A model generated the notes under the pieces. That model saw only the letters and a list, made by a program, of their open reading frames with translations, ran no database searches and was not told the DNA's origin. From assembly GCA_948330435.1 (NCBI GenBank), contig CAOJBY010000021.1:1-64000 (forward strand): a DNA stretch of 64,000 nucleotides. Direction: 5' to 3'. The DNA is from an uncultured Lachnoclostridium sp. Lineage in GTDB: Bacteria > Bacillota > Clostridia > Lachnospirales > Lachnospiraceae. Positions 33,463 through 42,221 of this stretch are shown piece by piece; position 1 is the stretch's first letter; each line of letters starts with the position of its first letter. Both the position numbers and the translations under genes were made by a program.

Positions 33463-34842
33463 ATGAATAAAACAGAAATCCAGGAACTTGTGACAAAACA
33501 GCGAAAATATTTTCTCTCCGGTGCCACCTTACCTTTGGAAGCCCGGCGGAATGCTTTAAAAAGGCTGAAGCATATTATAAAGCAATATGAAAATCAAATC
33601 CATCAGGCCATAGAAGCAGATCTGGGAAAAAGCAGCTTTGAAAGCTATATGTGCGAAACCGGACTGACCTTAAGCGAAATCACTTACATGGAACGGCATC
33701 TTGCTTCTTTCACCCGGGAAAGGAGGATTCCTACGCCTTTGGCTCAATTTCATTCACGCAGCTTTCAAAAGCCTTCTCCCTATGGAGTGGTCTTGATTAT
33801 GAGCCCCTGGAACTATCCTTTTTTACTGACCATGGAACCCTTGGTTGATGCCCTGGCCGCCGGAAACACCATAATCTTAAAGCCCAGTGCTTACTCACCT
33901 CATACCAGCAAATTAATGGAAAAACTGATTGCAAAATGCTTTGATTCCTCTTATGTGGCAGTTGTCACAGGAGGTCGGGCAGAAAACACCTGCCTGCTCA
34001 ATGAACATTTTGATTACATTTTTTTCACCGGAAGCCAGACTGTGGGCCGTCAGGTTATGAAAAAGGCTGCCGAACATCTTACTCCTGTCACGCTGGAACT
34101 GGGGGGCAAAAGTCCCTGTATCGTAGAAAAAACCGCCAACTTAAAGCTGGCGGCAAAACGCATTGTCTTTGGCAAATTTCTGAACTGCGGGCAGACCTGT
34201 GTGGCTCCTGATTATATTTTATGCCATCCCTCCATTCGGAAAGACCTGATTAAAGAGTTGAAAAAGCAGATCAAAAAGCAATATGGAAATGCACCTCTGA
34301 CTAATACACAATACGGAAAAATTGTAAGCGAAAAGCATTTTCACCGGGTATGCAGGCTCATAGAGCCTTCAAAAACAGTCCATGGCGGCCATTTTGATAA
34401 AGAGACCTTAAAAATAGAACCAACCATTCTGGACAACATTGACTGGAAAGACGCCTGTATGCAAGAGGAAATCTTCGGTCCCATCCTGCCCATCCTCACC
34501 TGTTCTTCCCTGATCGAGGCAATAGAAATCATCAATTCCAAAGCCCATCCATTAGCTCTCTACCTCTTTACTTCCAACAAAGATGCAGCCCGGCTTGTTA
34601 TTTCACGCTGTGGATTTGGTGGCGGCTGTATTAATGATACCATCATCCATCTGGCCACCAGTCAAATGGGCTTTGGCGGCTTCGGCGAAAGCGGCATGGG
34701 TTCGTACCACGGAAAAGCAGGCTTTGACACCTTCTCCCACTATAAAAGCATTGTGGACAAAAAGACCTGGCTGGATCTGCCTATGCGATACCAGCCCTAC
34801 CGGAATTTTTACGGAAAGCTGATTCAGGTGTTTTTGAAATAA
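33463..34842 (+). CDS. NAD(P)-dependent aldehyde dehydrogenase (class 3 / ALDH3-like)
   Basis: The 459-residue enzyme oxidises aldehydes to acids. Length and motifs fit the ALDH3 group: SPWNYPFLLTMEPLVDALAAGN for cofactor binding, TGSQTVGRQVMKKAAEHLTPVTLELGGKSPC with the general-base Glu, and the catalytic Cys in LNCGQTCVAPDY. The C-terminus (GGFGESGMGSYHGKAGFDTFSH) is typical. AGGAG stands 8 bases before the ATG. It diverges from the sugar operon and might detoxify aldehydes from that pathway, but no direct link is shown. Confidence 0.93.
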   Translation: MNKTEIQELVTKQRKYFLSGATLPLEARRNALKRLKHIIKQYENQIHQAIEADLGKSSFESYMCETGLTLSEITYMERHLASFTRERRIPTPLAQFHSRSFQKPSPYGVVLIMSPWNYPFLLTMEPLVDALAAGNTIILKPSAYSPHTSKLMEKLIAKCFDSSYVAVVTGGRAENTCLLNEHFDYIFFTGSQTVGRQVMKKAAEHLTPVTLELGGKSPCIVEKTANLKLAAKRIVFGKFLNCGQTCVAPDYILCHPSIRKDLIKELKKQIKKQYGNAPLTNTQYGKIVSEKHFHRVCRLIEPSKTVHGGHFDKETLKIEPTILDNIDWKDACMQEEIFGPILPILTCSSLIEAIEIINSKAHPLALYLFTSNKDAARLVISRCGFGGGCINDTIIHLATSQMGFGGFGESGMGSYHGKAGFDTFSHYKSIVDKKTWLDLPMRYQPYRNFYGKLIQVFLK

Positions 34843-34848
34843 TTCCTG

Positions 34849-36516
34849 TTAAAAATCATCCAGGACTTTCAGTTCTTCCCTCATAAAGCCTGGCCGTTCC
34901 CAGGCAAAATCCCGCAGGACCTGTTCCTCCTTAAGGAGTTGGTTTCTGTATTCTTCAAAGGATATGGTCTGGTCGTTCTCACATTCCCACTGATAAATGA
35001 GTACCTCTTCCTCCCGCATGGCAGCGATCTCATCAATGACCTGGCAAAAATTTTCCGGCGAAAGTGCCCCACCCATTTGCTTTTCCGCAATTTGCAAAAA
35101 CCGTTCTTTCATATCCTCCCTTTTCAAAACTGCCGCAAGCATGGGATAATACCGTTTCCAATGTCCTGAATCCTCCAGACCCAGGGCTTTCGACAGTGAC
35201 AGATCGGAAGCCGCAGACGAATCTGTCTTGGCAAGCCCCTCATCAAAATCATAGGTCAGGAATCTCCATTTTCCGTCCCTGCTCTCTTCTCCATAATTGT
35301 TGCCGTTGGAATACCAGCGGTACACCTTATTGTTGTTAAAGGGCCAATCCGGATTGGCAAAATAAATCTCCATAAAATGGTACAAAAGAAAATTCTCAAC
35401 ATCCACCTTTTCAGCAAATCTCTGAAACACGCTGTCATCTGTAAGATCTTCTGTAGTACAAAGGGTGTAGATCTCATTCCAGTCCTGCACTGCCCGCACC
35501 AGGGCCAGATCTCCCGGATCTTCCGGTTCCAGCAGTTCATTCTCCACATCCAGCACCTGCCAGCTTCCCTGATTTCCTGTAGTTCCATACTTTTCATGAA
35601 AATAGCAGTCATCATAAACCTCCGTCACCCACTCGAAGCCATAATATTCCCCATTTATGAAGACAGCCGCCGGTCGGAATTCCGTAGTATCCGGAAATCC
35701 GGCCTCTTTAAACAGTCTCAATGCACACTCATTTCGCATAAATGCACACTGATTATCATTTCCGCTGTTGCGAAGTACAAACTTTCTATAGGACTCTTGT
35801 TCCTTTTCCTGAAAAAGCCGAATGCCAAAAGACTCTTTCCCTTTATGTTCCCGTGCAATCAGCCGCAGAGACTTCTGATCCAGAGAACGGGACACACCAC
35901 CGTGAACACGCAGGCCCACCGGCCCGGAGGTCAGAAGTTCTCCCTTTTCGTCCAGAATTTCCACATAGGCATCCCTTTCTGACTCTTTTCCTCTGAGATA
36001 ATAATTAGCCGGGGCCGCACTTTCCGCTTCCTCCGGATGGCTTTCCAGATACTCTCTTTTCATTCTGCCACCCACCAGAATCCCCTTTTCATCATCATAG
36101 AGATTTGCCGGATCGCTGGTAATGGCAATTACCCAGGTGGAAAACCGTTCCTCTATCCTTTTACCCAGAAAATAGGTATGCACGTAAACCTCCGAAGCGT
36201 TATTCTCTTCGTCATATCCAACCGCCTGAATCGTGTAGGATTTCACTCCATCTCTTTCTGCCATTAATCTAATAGGTTCCTGATACAAGCAGGCCTCTCT
36301 GGAAGGCGTTGTCCCATCTTGTGTATAATAGATCTCTGACATTCCGGGAATCGTAAGTTCAATCTGAATGTCTTCCTGATAAAAGCTTCCTTTTTCAGAA
36401 AAAACTTCTGTCTCTATAACCCTCTTCGCCTCCGACGCAGCCAATCCTCCGCCAAAGCATATCAGGCAAACAACACTTAGCAAGAGCCAGATTACACGTT
36501 TTGGTACCTTTCTCAT
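34849..36516 (-). CDS. CotH-kinase family secreted/membrane protein with chitobiase-like domain
   Basis: The 555-residue protein has an N-terminal signal anchor (VIWLLLSVVCLICFGGGLAAS). A chitobiase/hexosaminidase C-terminal-like domain comes next (MSEIYYTQDGTTPSREACLYQEP), followed by a CotH-type atypical kinase domain: VHGGVSRSLDQKSLRL, NGEYYGFEWVTEVYDDCYFHEKYG and WRFLTYDFDEGLA. CotH of B. subtilis phosphorylates spore coat proteins; clostridial homologues like this are extracytoplasmic with unknown substrates. ATG overlaps the CPBP stop codon by 4 bases (ATGA), so translation is coupled. Confidence 0.85.
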   Translation of the reverse strand: MRKVPKRVIWLLLSVVCLICFGGGLAASEAKRVIETEVFSEKGSFYQEDIQIELTIPGMSEIYYTQDGTTPSREACLYQEPIRLMAERDGVKSYTIQAVGYDEENNASEVYVHTYFLGKRIEERFSTWVIAITSDPANLYDDEKGILVGGRMKREYLESHPEEAESAAPANYYLRGKESERDAYVEILDEKGELLTSGPVGLRVHGGVSRSLDQKSLRLIAREHKGKESFGIRLFQEKEQESYRKFVLRNSGNDNQCAFMRNECALRLFKEAGFPDTTEFRPAAVFINGEYYGFEWVTEVYDDCYFHEKYGTTGNQGSWQVLDVENELLEPEDPGDLALVRAVQDWNEIYTLCTTEDLTDDSVFQRFAEKVDVENFLLYHFMEIYFANPDWPFNNNKVYRWYSNGNNYGEESRDGKWRFLTYDFDEGLAKTDSSAASDLSLSKALGLEDSGHWKRYYPMLAAVLKREDMKERFLQIAEKQMGGALSPENFCQVIDEIAAMREEEVLIYQWECENDQTISFEEYRNQLLKEEQVLRDFAWERPGFMREELKVLDDF

Positions 36517-37289
36517 CCTCTTTCCCCATTTCTGAGCCAAAAATATCTCCAGCAAAACAGCCCAGCCATCAGAAAACAAGCCGTTACCAGATAGTAAACC
36601 CCCGGAATTCCGTTAAGCCTGCCTGTCCAGGAATACTGTCCCGCCAGAACGGACACTGTATTTGCTGCAATATGTGCCAGTACTGCCAAAGCCAGCGAAC
36701 CACAGGCTTCATACACTTGAACAAAAAACAATCCCATAGCAAAAGCATATATTCCCTGTACCACATTTCCGTGAAACAGTCCGAATATCAGTGCACTGGT
36801 TATCATGGCCATCCTTACATTCCCTGCTGCTTCTTTCAGTCTTTCATAGACAAGGCCCCGCATAAGAACTTCTTCCAGAAGCGGTGCACTTACCACTGTG
36901 GCCGCTATCTGAGACCAAAGGCCGCAATCATAAATCTCCTCCGACACAGCCCGGTATCCCGGAAAAAGTTCTGGTAGAAATGTAATTGCCAGAAAGTAAT
37001 TAATTCCCCTGGAGATGCATAGGGAGCCAAGGATCACACAAAAAACATCTTTCCCGCCAAAAGAAGCTTTTCTCCCGTGCTTTCGCCGTTCCCGTTGATA
37101 TAACAGCCAGAACACTGGCAGCATCAGCAAGTTCTCAATCGCCAAAAACCACATAGCCAATGTCGGCTCAGACTGTCTTTCTCCCAGGACAATCCTCAAA
37201 AACTCCGGATACAGCATAGATAAAACTTCATAAAGAAGAATCGGAAAAATAATCCTCCATATCTTTTGTACCAGCCCCGATTCTGCCAC
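36513..37289 (-). CDS. CPBP-family intramembrane metalloprotease
   Basis: The 258-residue membrane protein has about seven helices and the three Abi/CPBP motifs: EExxxR in APLLEEVLMRGLVYERL, FxxxH in IFGLFHGNVVQGI and HxxxN in LAHIAANTVS. Such proteases process prenylated or peptide substrates or give immunity to bacteriocins. A GTG start at 37289 is chosen because GAGGAGAGG stands just upstream. It is co-transcribed and overlaps with the CotH gene. Confidence 0.85.
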   Translation of the reverse strand: MAESGLVQKIWRIIFPILLYEVLSMLYPEFLRIVLGERQSEPTLAMWFLAIENLLMLPVFWLLYQRERRKHGRKASFGGKDVFCVILGSLCISRGINYFLAITFLPELFPGYRAVSEEIYDCGLWSQIAATVVSAPLLEEVLMRGLVYERLKEAAGNVRMAMITSALIFGLFHGNVVQGIYAFAMGLFFVQVYEACGSLALAVLAHIAANTVSVLAGQYSWTGRLNGIPGVYYLVTACFLMAGLFCWRYFWLRNGERG

Positions 37290-37446
37290 TTTCCTCTCCT
37301 CATTTCTGCTATTTATATAGATTACAGTATAGCACACTTGTCACACACGAAAAAGAGAAAAAAATCTCTGCCAGAAGTACAAATATTAACTCTTGACATC
37401 CCCGATTCACAAGAGTATATTCAAGATAATCACATAGCACATCTAT

Positions 37447-37527
37447 GCTAGGGGAGCCTAAGGCTGAGAAAGCGTATTGTTCGCTGACCCTCAATACTTG
37501 AACCGGTTAATGCCGGCGTAAGGAAGC
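37447..37527 (+). promoter_or_regulatory. TPP riboswitch (THI element)
   Basis: The conserved thiamine pyrophosphate aptamer is clear: GGGGAGCC, then GGCTGAGA, GACCC, and the 3' core GAACCGGTTAATGCCGGCGTAAGGAA. It lies 50 bases before thiT and lowers its expression when thiamine pyrophosphate is abundant. Confidence 0.96.
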
Positions 37528-37541
37528 TGCTTTTCGTATCC

Positions 37542-37571
37542 CCTCCTGTGAAAATTCATTTACCAAGGAGG
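37542..37571 (+). promoter_or_regulatory. Shine-Dalgarno sequestering hairpin of the thiT riboswitch
   Basis: CCTCCT (37542-37547) is complementary to the AGGAGG ribosome site (37566-37571) of thiT. There is no T run, so the switch probably acts on translation rather than by termination. Confidence 0.7.
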
Positions 37572-37578
37572 ATTTTTT

Positions 37579-38247
37579 ATGTCACTTTTTGTAAACAAGG
37601 TTGTAGATGAACGGGGAACCTCCTATTCACTGACCACACCGGGCTATGGGGCCCTGGTAGCCATTATACTGATTTTACTGATACTCGCCTGTTACCTGAC
37701 CGGAGAAAACAAGCGGATTCAGACCAAACCCCTGGTATTCGCTGCCGTAGCCATGGCATTAGGCATGATCACCTCATTTTTGAAACTGTTTGAAGCTCCC
37801 ATGGGCGGATCCGTCACCCTCTTTTCCATGCTGTTCATCTGCTGCATCGGATACTGGTACGGCCTTCGCACCGGACTTATCACCGGCTTTGCCTACGGCC
37901 TGCTGCAGCTTATCTCCGACCCCTACATCATCAGCCTGCCCCAAATGATCACAGATTATCTCCTGGCTTTCGGTGCCCTCGGCCTGTCCGGACTATTCAG
38001 CAACAAGAAAAACGGTCTCATCAAAGGCTACATCGCAGGCGTACTGGGCCGCTACTTTTTTGCTTTCCTATCTGGCCTGATTTTCTTCGCCTCCTACGCA
38101 GAAGGTTCCGGAATGAGCGCCCCCGTCTATTCCCTTGCCTACAACGGAAGCTACTTAGGATGCGAAGCCGCCATGACGCTCATCGTCCTTGCTGTCCCTG
38201 CTGTAAACAAAGCTTTTGCCCGGGTAAAACAGATGGCGATTGCCTAA
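37579..38247 (+). CDS. thiT: Thiamine transporter ThiT (ECF S component)
   Basis: The 222-residue membrane protein binds thiamine and partners with the shared energy-coupling module (EcfAAT, not encoded here). It has about six helices and the ThiT core around ALGMITSFLKLFEAPMGGSVTLFSMLFI and WYGLRTGLITGFAYGLLQLISDPYIISLPQM. The TPP riboswitch directly upstream confirms the assignment. The leader ends with AAGGAGG 7 bases before the ATG. An extra N-terminal helix (residues 21-40) precedes the core. Confidence 0.95.
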   Translation: MSLFVNKVVDERGTSYSLTTPGYGALVAIILILLILACYLTGENKRIQTKPLVFAAVAMALGMITSFLKLFEAPMGGSVTLFSMLFICCIGYWYGLRTGLITGFAYGLLQLISDPYIISLPQMITDYLLAFGALGLSGLFSNKKNGLIKGYIAGVLGRYFFAFLSGLIFFASYAEGSGMSAPVYSLAYNGSYLGCEAAMTLIVLAVPAVNKAFARVKQMAIA

Positions 38248-38276
38248 AACAAAAAATCAAAAAATTTAGAAAACCA

Positions 38277-38413
38277 GGGACTGCCACAAAATAGGCCCTC
38301 CGGCCTTTCCGATATCCAGTGTACGCCTTTTCGAGACATGTGTATGCTCTTGTAACGAGAAATTGCGTACTCAGGATATGGAAAAGTCGGAGAGCCTATT
38401 TTGCAGCAGTCCC
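38277..38413. repeat. Palindromic MITE-like element C
   Basis: The 137-bp segment has ends GGGACTGC and GCAGTCCC. The arms pair over most of their length (AAAATAGGC, TCCG, ATATCC, GTACGC with their complements). The core TTTCCGATATCCAGTGTACG resembles the cores of elements A and B, although the ends differ. It lies between the convergent thiT and argS genes, where it may also act as a two-way terminator. Confidence 0.8.
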
Positions 38414-38432
38414 ATCCGCCTTTAACACCTGA

Positions 38433-40199
38433 TTACATCCTCTCCGGAGCCTCAAACCCCAGAATATCAATGCAGGTCTCCAGCACTTTTTTCGTCAGCA
38501 TCAAAACTGCCACCAAGTTATCACGAATTCCTTCATCCTCTTCTCCAAGAATCTTCGTCTCATGATAAAACTTATTAAAAGCATTGGCCAACTCATAAAT
38601 ATAAGCACAAATCTTATGAGGTGCTACCTCTTCAAAGGCATTCCAGACAGCCCCATTAAACCTGGCCAGCAAAAGCATCAGCACTTTTTGCGTCTCATTT
38701 CTGGGTTTGCCAATCACACAGGATGCCGGATCCTTTCCCAACGCCTGATACTTATTCAAAATAGACTTAATCCGCACAATCGTGTACAGAATATAAGGCC
38801 CCGTATTCCCCTCAAAAGAAGTAAAGCGATCTACATCAAATACATAATCTTTAGAAGCCTGATTAGATAAATCCCCATACTTAATAGCAGAAAGCCCTAC
38901 TATCCGGGCTGTCTCTTTTGCTTCCTCTTCCCCAATCTCCGAATTGCCGACAATCTTCCCATACATTTCCTGATTGATATCAGCAATCAGATTCTCCAGA
39001 CGCATCACACCTCCCTCACGGGTCTTAAAAGGCTTGCCGTCCCTGCCATTCATAGTACCAAAGCCCAGGAACTTCAGTTCGGTCTCACTCTCCACCAGTC
39101 CTGTCTTCCGGGCACAACGGAACACCTGAACAAAATGCATTTCCTGACGCTTATCCACCACATAAATAATCTCATCCGGATGGTACAGCTTCATCCGATC
39201 TACAATCGTAGCAAGATCTGTAGTTGTATACAGGGAAGCCCCATCTGATTTCAAAATCATACAGGGGGGAACCTCTTTCGTATCTCCGTCTTCTTCCACA
39301 TCTACCACCAAAGCACCCTCGCTCTCATAAGCATAGCCCTTGCCTTTCAGCATAGCTACCAGTTCGGGAATATAGGGCTGTGCATCCGACTCACCTTTCC
39401 ACAGATCAAATTCCACTTTCAGATTGGCATAATTTTTCTTCAAATCCGCCACAGACACATCCAAAATATGCCGCAAAATAGCCCGATATCCTCTGTGTCC
39501 ATGCTGAACCAGATAAGTAGCCTCCATTGCCTCTTCTTTGTAGGACTCATCCTCCTTGGAACGGGCACTGGCTGTAGGATAGATCTCCTCCAGTTCCGAG
39601 ATCGTAAAAGGAGCCTCCGTCGGATAATCCCCTGTATAGCTTTCGTCAAAATAGGGCAGTTCTGGCTTTCTTTGCTTTAATTCTGTGATAATCAATCCCA
39701 TCTGCAGACCCCAGTCACCCAGATGAATATCACCAATCACCTTATGTCCCACAAAGCGGCCCAGCCGTTTTACACTCTCACCAATGATAGCAGAACGCAG
39801 ATGCCCCACATGAAGAGGCTTTGCCACATTCGGACCACCGTAGTCAATGATGATCGTCCGGGGATTTTCCGTCTTGTCACAACCAAGCCGCTCGTCCTCT
39901 GTCATTTTCCTGAGATATTCCTGCACATAGGCATTGCTTACCTTCAGATTAATAAATCCAGGCCTGACCGCCAGGGCTTCCGCAAACACAGAACTTTTCC
40001 CAAGCTTCTCCACAACCTTGTCCGCAATCTGAATGGGTGCACAGTGATATTCCTTAGCTGCAGCCAGACACCCATTACACTGATATTCACAGAGATCCGG
40101 CCGATTAGAAAGGGTGACCTTTCCATATTCGCCCTTATAATCACAGGCTTCAAATGCCCGCACAACCTCCTCTGTAATAAGATCCAATAATTTTTTCAT
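38433..40199 (-). CDS. argS: Arginine-tRNA ligase
   Basis: The 588-residue enzyme charges tRNA-Arg. It carries the N-terminal Add1 region (QCNGCLAAAKEYHCAP), the HIGH-type motif KPLHVGHLRSAIIGESVKRLGR, the GDIHLGDWGLQMGLIITEL stretch and a C-terminal anticodon-binding DALR-type domain (LANAFNKFYHETKIL). The KMSKS region is the relaxed GKPFKTREGGVMRL form seen in many ArgRS. GAGGAG precedes the ATG at a rather long 13 bases. Confidence 0.97.
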   Translation of the reverse strand: MKKLLDLITEEVVRAFEACDYKGEYGKVTLSNRPDLCEYQCNGCLAAAKEYHCAPIQIADKVVEKLGKSSVFAEALAVRPGFINLKVSNAYVQEYLRKMTEDERLGCDKTENPRTIIIDYGGPNVAKPLHVGHLRSAIIGESVKRLGRFVGHKVIGDIHLGDWGLQMGLIITELKQRKPELPYFDESYTGDYPTEAPFTISELEEIYPTASARSKEDESYKEEAMEATYLVQHGHRGYRAILRHILDVSVADLKKNYANLKVEFDLWKGESDAQPYIPELVAMLKGKGYAYESEGALVVDVEEDGDTKEVPPCMILKSDGASLYTTTDLATIVDRMKLYHPDEIIYVVDKRQEMHFVQVFRCARKTGLVESETELKFLGFGTMNGRDGKPFKTREGGVMRLENLIADINQEMYGKIVGNSEIGEEEAKETARIVGLSAIKYGDLSNQASKDYVFDVDRFTSFEGNTGPYILYTIVRIKSILNKYQALGKDPASCVIGKPRNETQKVLMLLLARFNGAVWNAFEEVAPHKICAYIYELANAFNKFYHETKILGEEDEGIRDNLVAVLMLTKKVLETCIDILGFEAPERM

Positions 40200-40237
40200 A
40201 GTTTTCGAGTTCTCCTCTGTTTTGCTGTCTTATACTT

Positions 40238-41203
40238 CTACCCCTTAGCAAGCAACGACTTCACTTCCTCCATGGTTGGCATTACCCGCAAAGCACCCTT
40301 ACGAGTTGTGATAATAGAAGCAGCGGCATTGGCAAAAGTCAGCATACTTCCAAGATCTTCTTCCGTCAAAGACTCCAATTCATGATCAAGAATATAATTT
40401 AACATACTTGCACAGAAAGTATCTCCGGCTCCGGTTGTCTCAATGGTATTTGGCTGAGCAAATCCGGCTTTCTCTACAGAGATATCCCCATGATAAGCCT
40501 TACTTCCTTTCTTACCCATTGTAATGCAGATCAAAGGAATATTAAAACGATTCTGTACTGCTTCAACACCCCGATCCAGGCTTCTCTCCCCGGTGATAAA
40601 CTCCAACTCCTCCTCAGACATTTTTACCGCTGAACATTTTGAAAGTCCAAACCAAATCTGTTCCTTGGCATCCTGGAGATTATTCCACAGAGGCGGCCGC
40701 AGATTGGGATCGAAAGTTACCATAATGCCATGCTTCTTGGCATACTCCAAAGCTCTCTGTGTAGCACTGCGTACCGGCTCATCTGTTAATGACAGCGTTC
40801 CAAAATGAAAGATGCGGCTCTTTGCAATCATCTCTTCCTGAACCTCTTCTGCCGTCAGCATCATATCCGCTCCCGGCTTCCGATAGAAAGAAAAATCTCG
40901 ATCTCCGTCCTCTGCCGTGTGTACAAAAGCAAGTGTTGTATGCACCACTTTATCCAACAATAGATTGTCTGTGCCAATTCCAAGTTCCACCAACGTGCTT
41001 TTTAAGGTTCTTCCAAACTGATCATCCCCCACTTTCCCGATAAAACTTGTCTTCTTACCCAGATTATTCAGCATGGCAAGCACATTGCAGGGTGCTCCGC
41101 CAGGATTCGCCTCAAGCAGGGGATTCCCCTGGCTGCTGGTTCCATTCTCCGTAAAATCAATCAACAATTCTCCAATGGCTGTAACATCATATAGCTTCTC
41201 CAT
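40238..41203 (-). CDS. scrK: PfkB-family fructokinase
   Basis: The 321-residue kinase has the two PfkB signatures: NPGGAPCNVLAMLNNLGKKTSFIGKVGDDQFG and ETTGAGDTFCASMLNYI. The sequence IGELLIDFTENG at the start and FDPNLRPPLWNN in the middle are typical of fructokinases feeding fructose-6-P into glycolysis. It starts alone, upstream of argS on the same strand with a 38-base gap. Confidence 0.88.
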   Translation of the reverse strand: MEKLYDVTAIGELLIDFTENGTSSQGNPLLEANPGGAPCNVLAMLNNLGKKTSFIGKVGDDQFGRTLKSTLVELGIGTDNLLLDKVVHTTLAFVHTAEDGDRDFSFYRKPGADMMLTAEEVQEEMIAKSRIFHFGTLSLTDEPVRSATQRALEYAKKHGIMVTFDPNLRPPLWNNLQDAKEQIWFGLSKCSAVKMSEEELEFITGERSLDRGVEAVQNRFNIPLICITMGKKGSKAYHGDISVEKAGFAQPNTIETTGAGDTFCASMLNYILDHELESLTEEDLGSMLTFANAAASIITTRKGALRVMPTMEEVKSLLAKG

Positions 41204-41366
41204 TTTCCTCCATCCTTTCCCCTTAATAATTGTTTACTTCAGTAACCCTTTACTTTGGAGTCCAAAATAATTATAATCAAATCAGTTATTGCTGTCTACA
41301 TTATATGTAATATAAAGGGAAAAAGCAAACCTTTTTGCAAGGCAGCCTGAAATAGTAGGAGGACTT

Positions 41367-42119
41367 ATGAAACTGATATCTTGGAACGTGAATGGCTTAC
41401 GTGCCTGCGTAGGTAAAAATTTTATGGAGGATTTTGAGAAGCTTGATGCAGATATTTTCTGTCTGCAAGAGACAAAGCTTCAGGCAGGACAGATCGCTCT
41501 GGACCTGCCAGGCTACCATCAATATTGGAATTATGCAGAGAAAAAAGGCTACAGCGGAACGGCTGTCTTTACCAGGACGGAGCCTTTATCCGTCTCCTAT
41601 GGCATTGGTGTGGAAGAACACGATCATGAGGGCCGGGTGATTACTCTGGAATATGAGGACTTTTATCTTGTGACAGTCTACACTCCCAACTCCCAGGACG
41701 GCCTTGCAAGGCTTGACTACCGTATGAAATGGGAGGATGATTTTCTCCATTATATTCAAACACTGGATGAAAAGAAACCCGTCATCTACTGCGGCGATCT
41801 GAATGTAGCCCACAAAGAGATCGATCTGAAAAATCCAAAAACCAACCAAAAAAATGCCGGCTTTACCGACGAAGAACGGGGAAAAATGACCCATGTGCTG
41901 GAATCCGGTTTTGTAGATACTTTCCGTTATTTTTATCCGGATCAGGAAGACATCTATTCCTGGTGGTCCTACCGTTTCCGTGCGAGAGAGAAAAATGCCG
42001 GATGGCGGATTGATTACTTCATTGTGTCCGAACGGCTAACCGGGCGTCTTGAAGATGCCGGGATTCACACAGAGATTTTCGGTTCGGACCATTGTCCCAT
42101 AGAACTTTTATTGAAGTAA
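41367..42119 (+). CDS. xth: Exodeoxyribonuclease III / AP endonuclease
   Basis: The 250-residue enzyme of the Xth/ExoA family cuts DNA at abasic sites. Catalytic motifs are all present: LISWNVNGLRA, the metal-binding Glu in LQETKL, YTPNSQDGLARLDYR, CGDLNVAHKEIDL, and the C-terminal SDHCPIEL. AGGAGGACTT stands before the ATG. Confidence 0.96.
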   Translation: MKLISWNVNGLRACVGKNFMEDFEKLDADIFCLQETKLQAGQIALDLPGYHQYWNYAEKKGYSGTAVFTRTEPLSVSYGIGVEEHDHEGRVITLEYEDFYLVTVYTPNSQDGLARLDYRMKWEDDFLHYIQTLDEKKPVIYCGDLNVAHKEIDLKNPKTNQKNAGFTDEERGKMTHVLESGFVDTFRYFYPDQEDIYSWWSYRFRAREKNAGWRIDYFIVSERLTGRLEDAGIHTEIFGSDHCPIELLLK

Positions 42120-42161
42120 ATCCTTGATTCCCTTTCCGTACAATAGTATAATTTTTAAATA

Positions 42162-42200
42162 AAATGCTCCGCAACTCCGCTTCTGTTTTGTGGAGCATTT
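42162..42200 (+). terminator. Hairpin after exonuclease III
   Basis: AAATGCTCC (42162-42170) pairs with GGAGCATTT (42192-42200). T-richness after the stem is limited, so it may be a weak terminator or part of the leader of the next gene. Confidence 0.55.
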
Positions 42201-42221
42201 CACTGAGGAGGTTTAATACCT

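Noticed and set aside
42162..42200. Strong intrinsic terminator after exonuclease III
   Set aside because: The stem is real but the loop is long and the T run short, so it is kept only as a weak terminator candidate.
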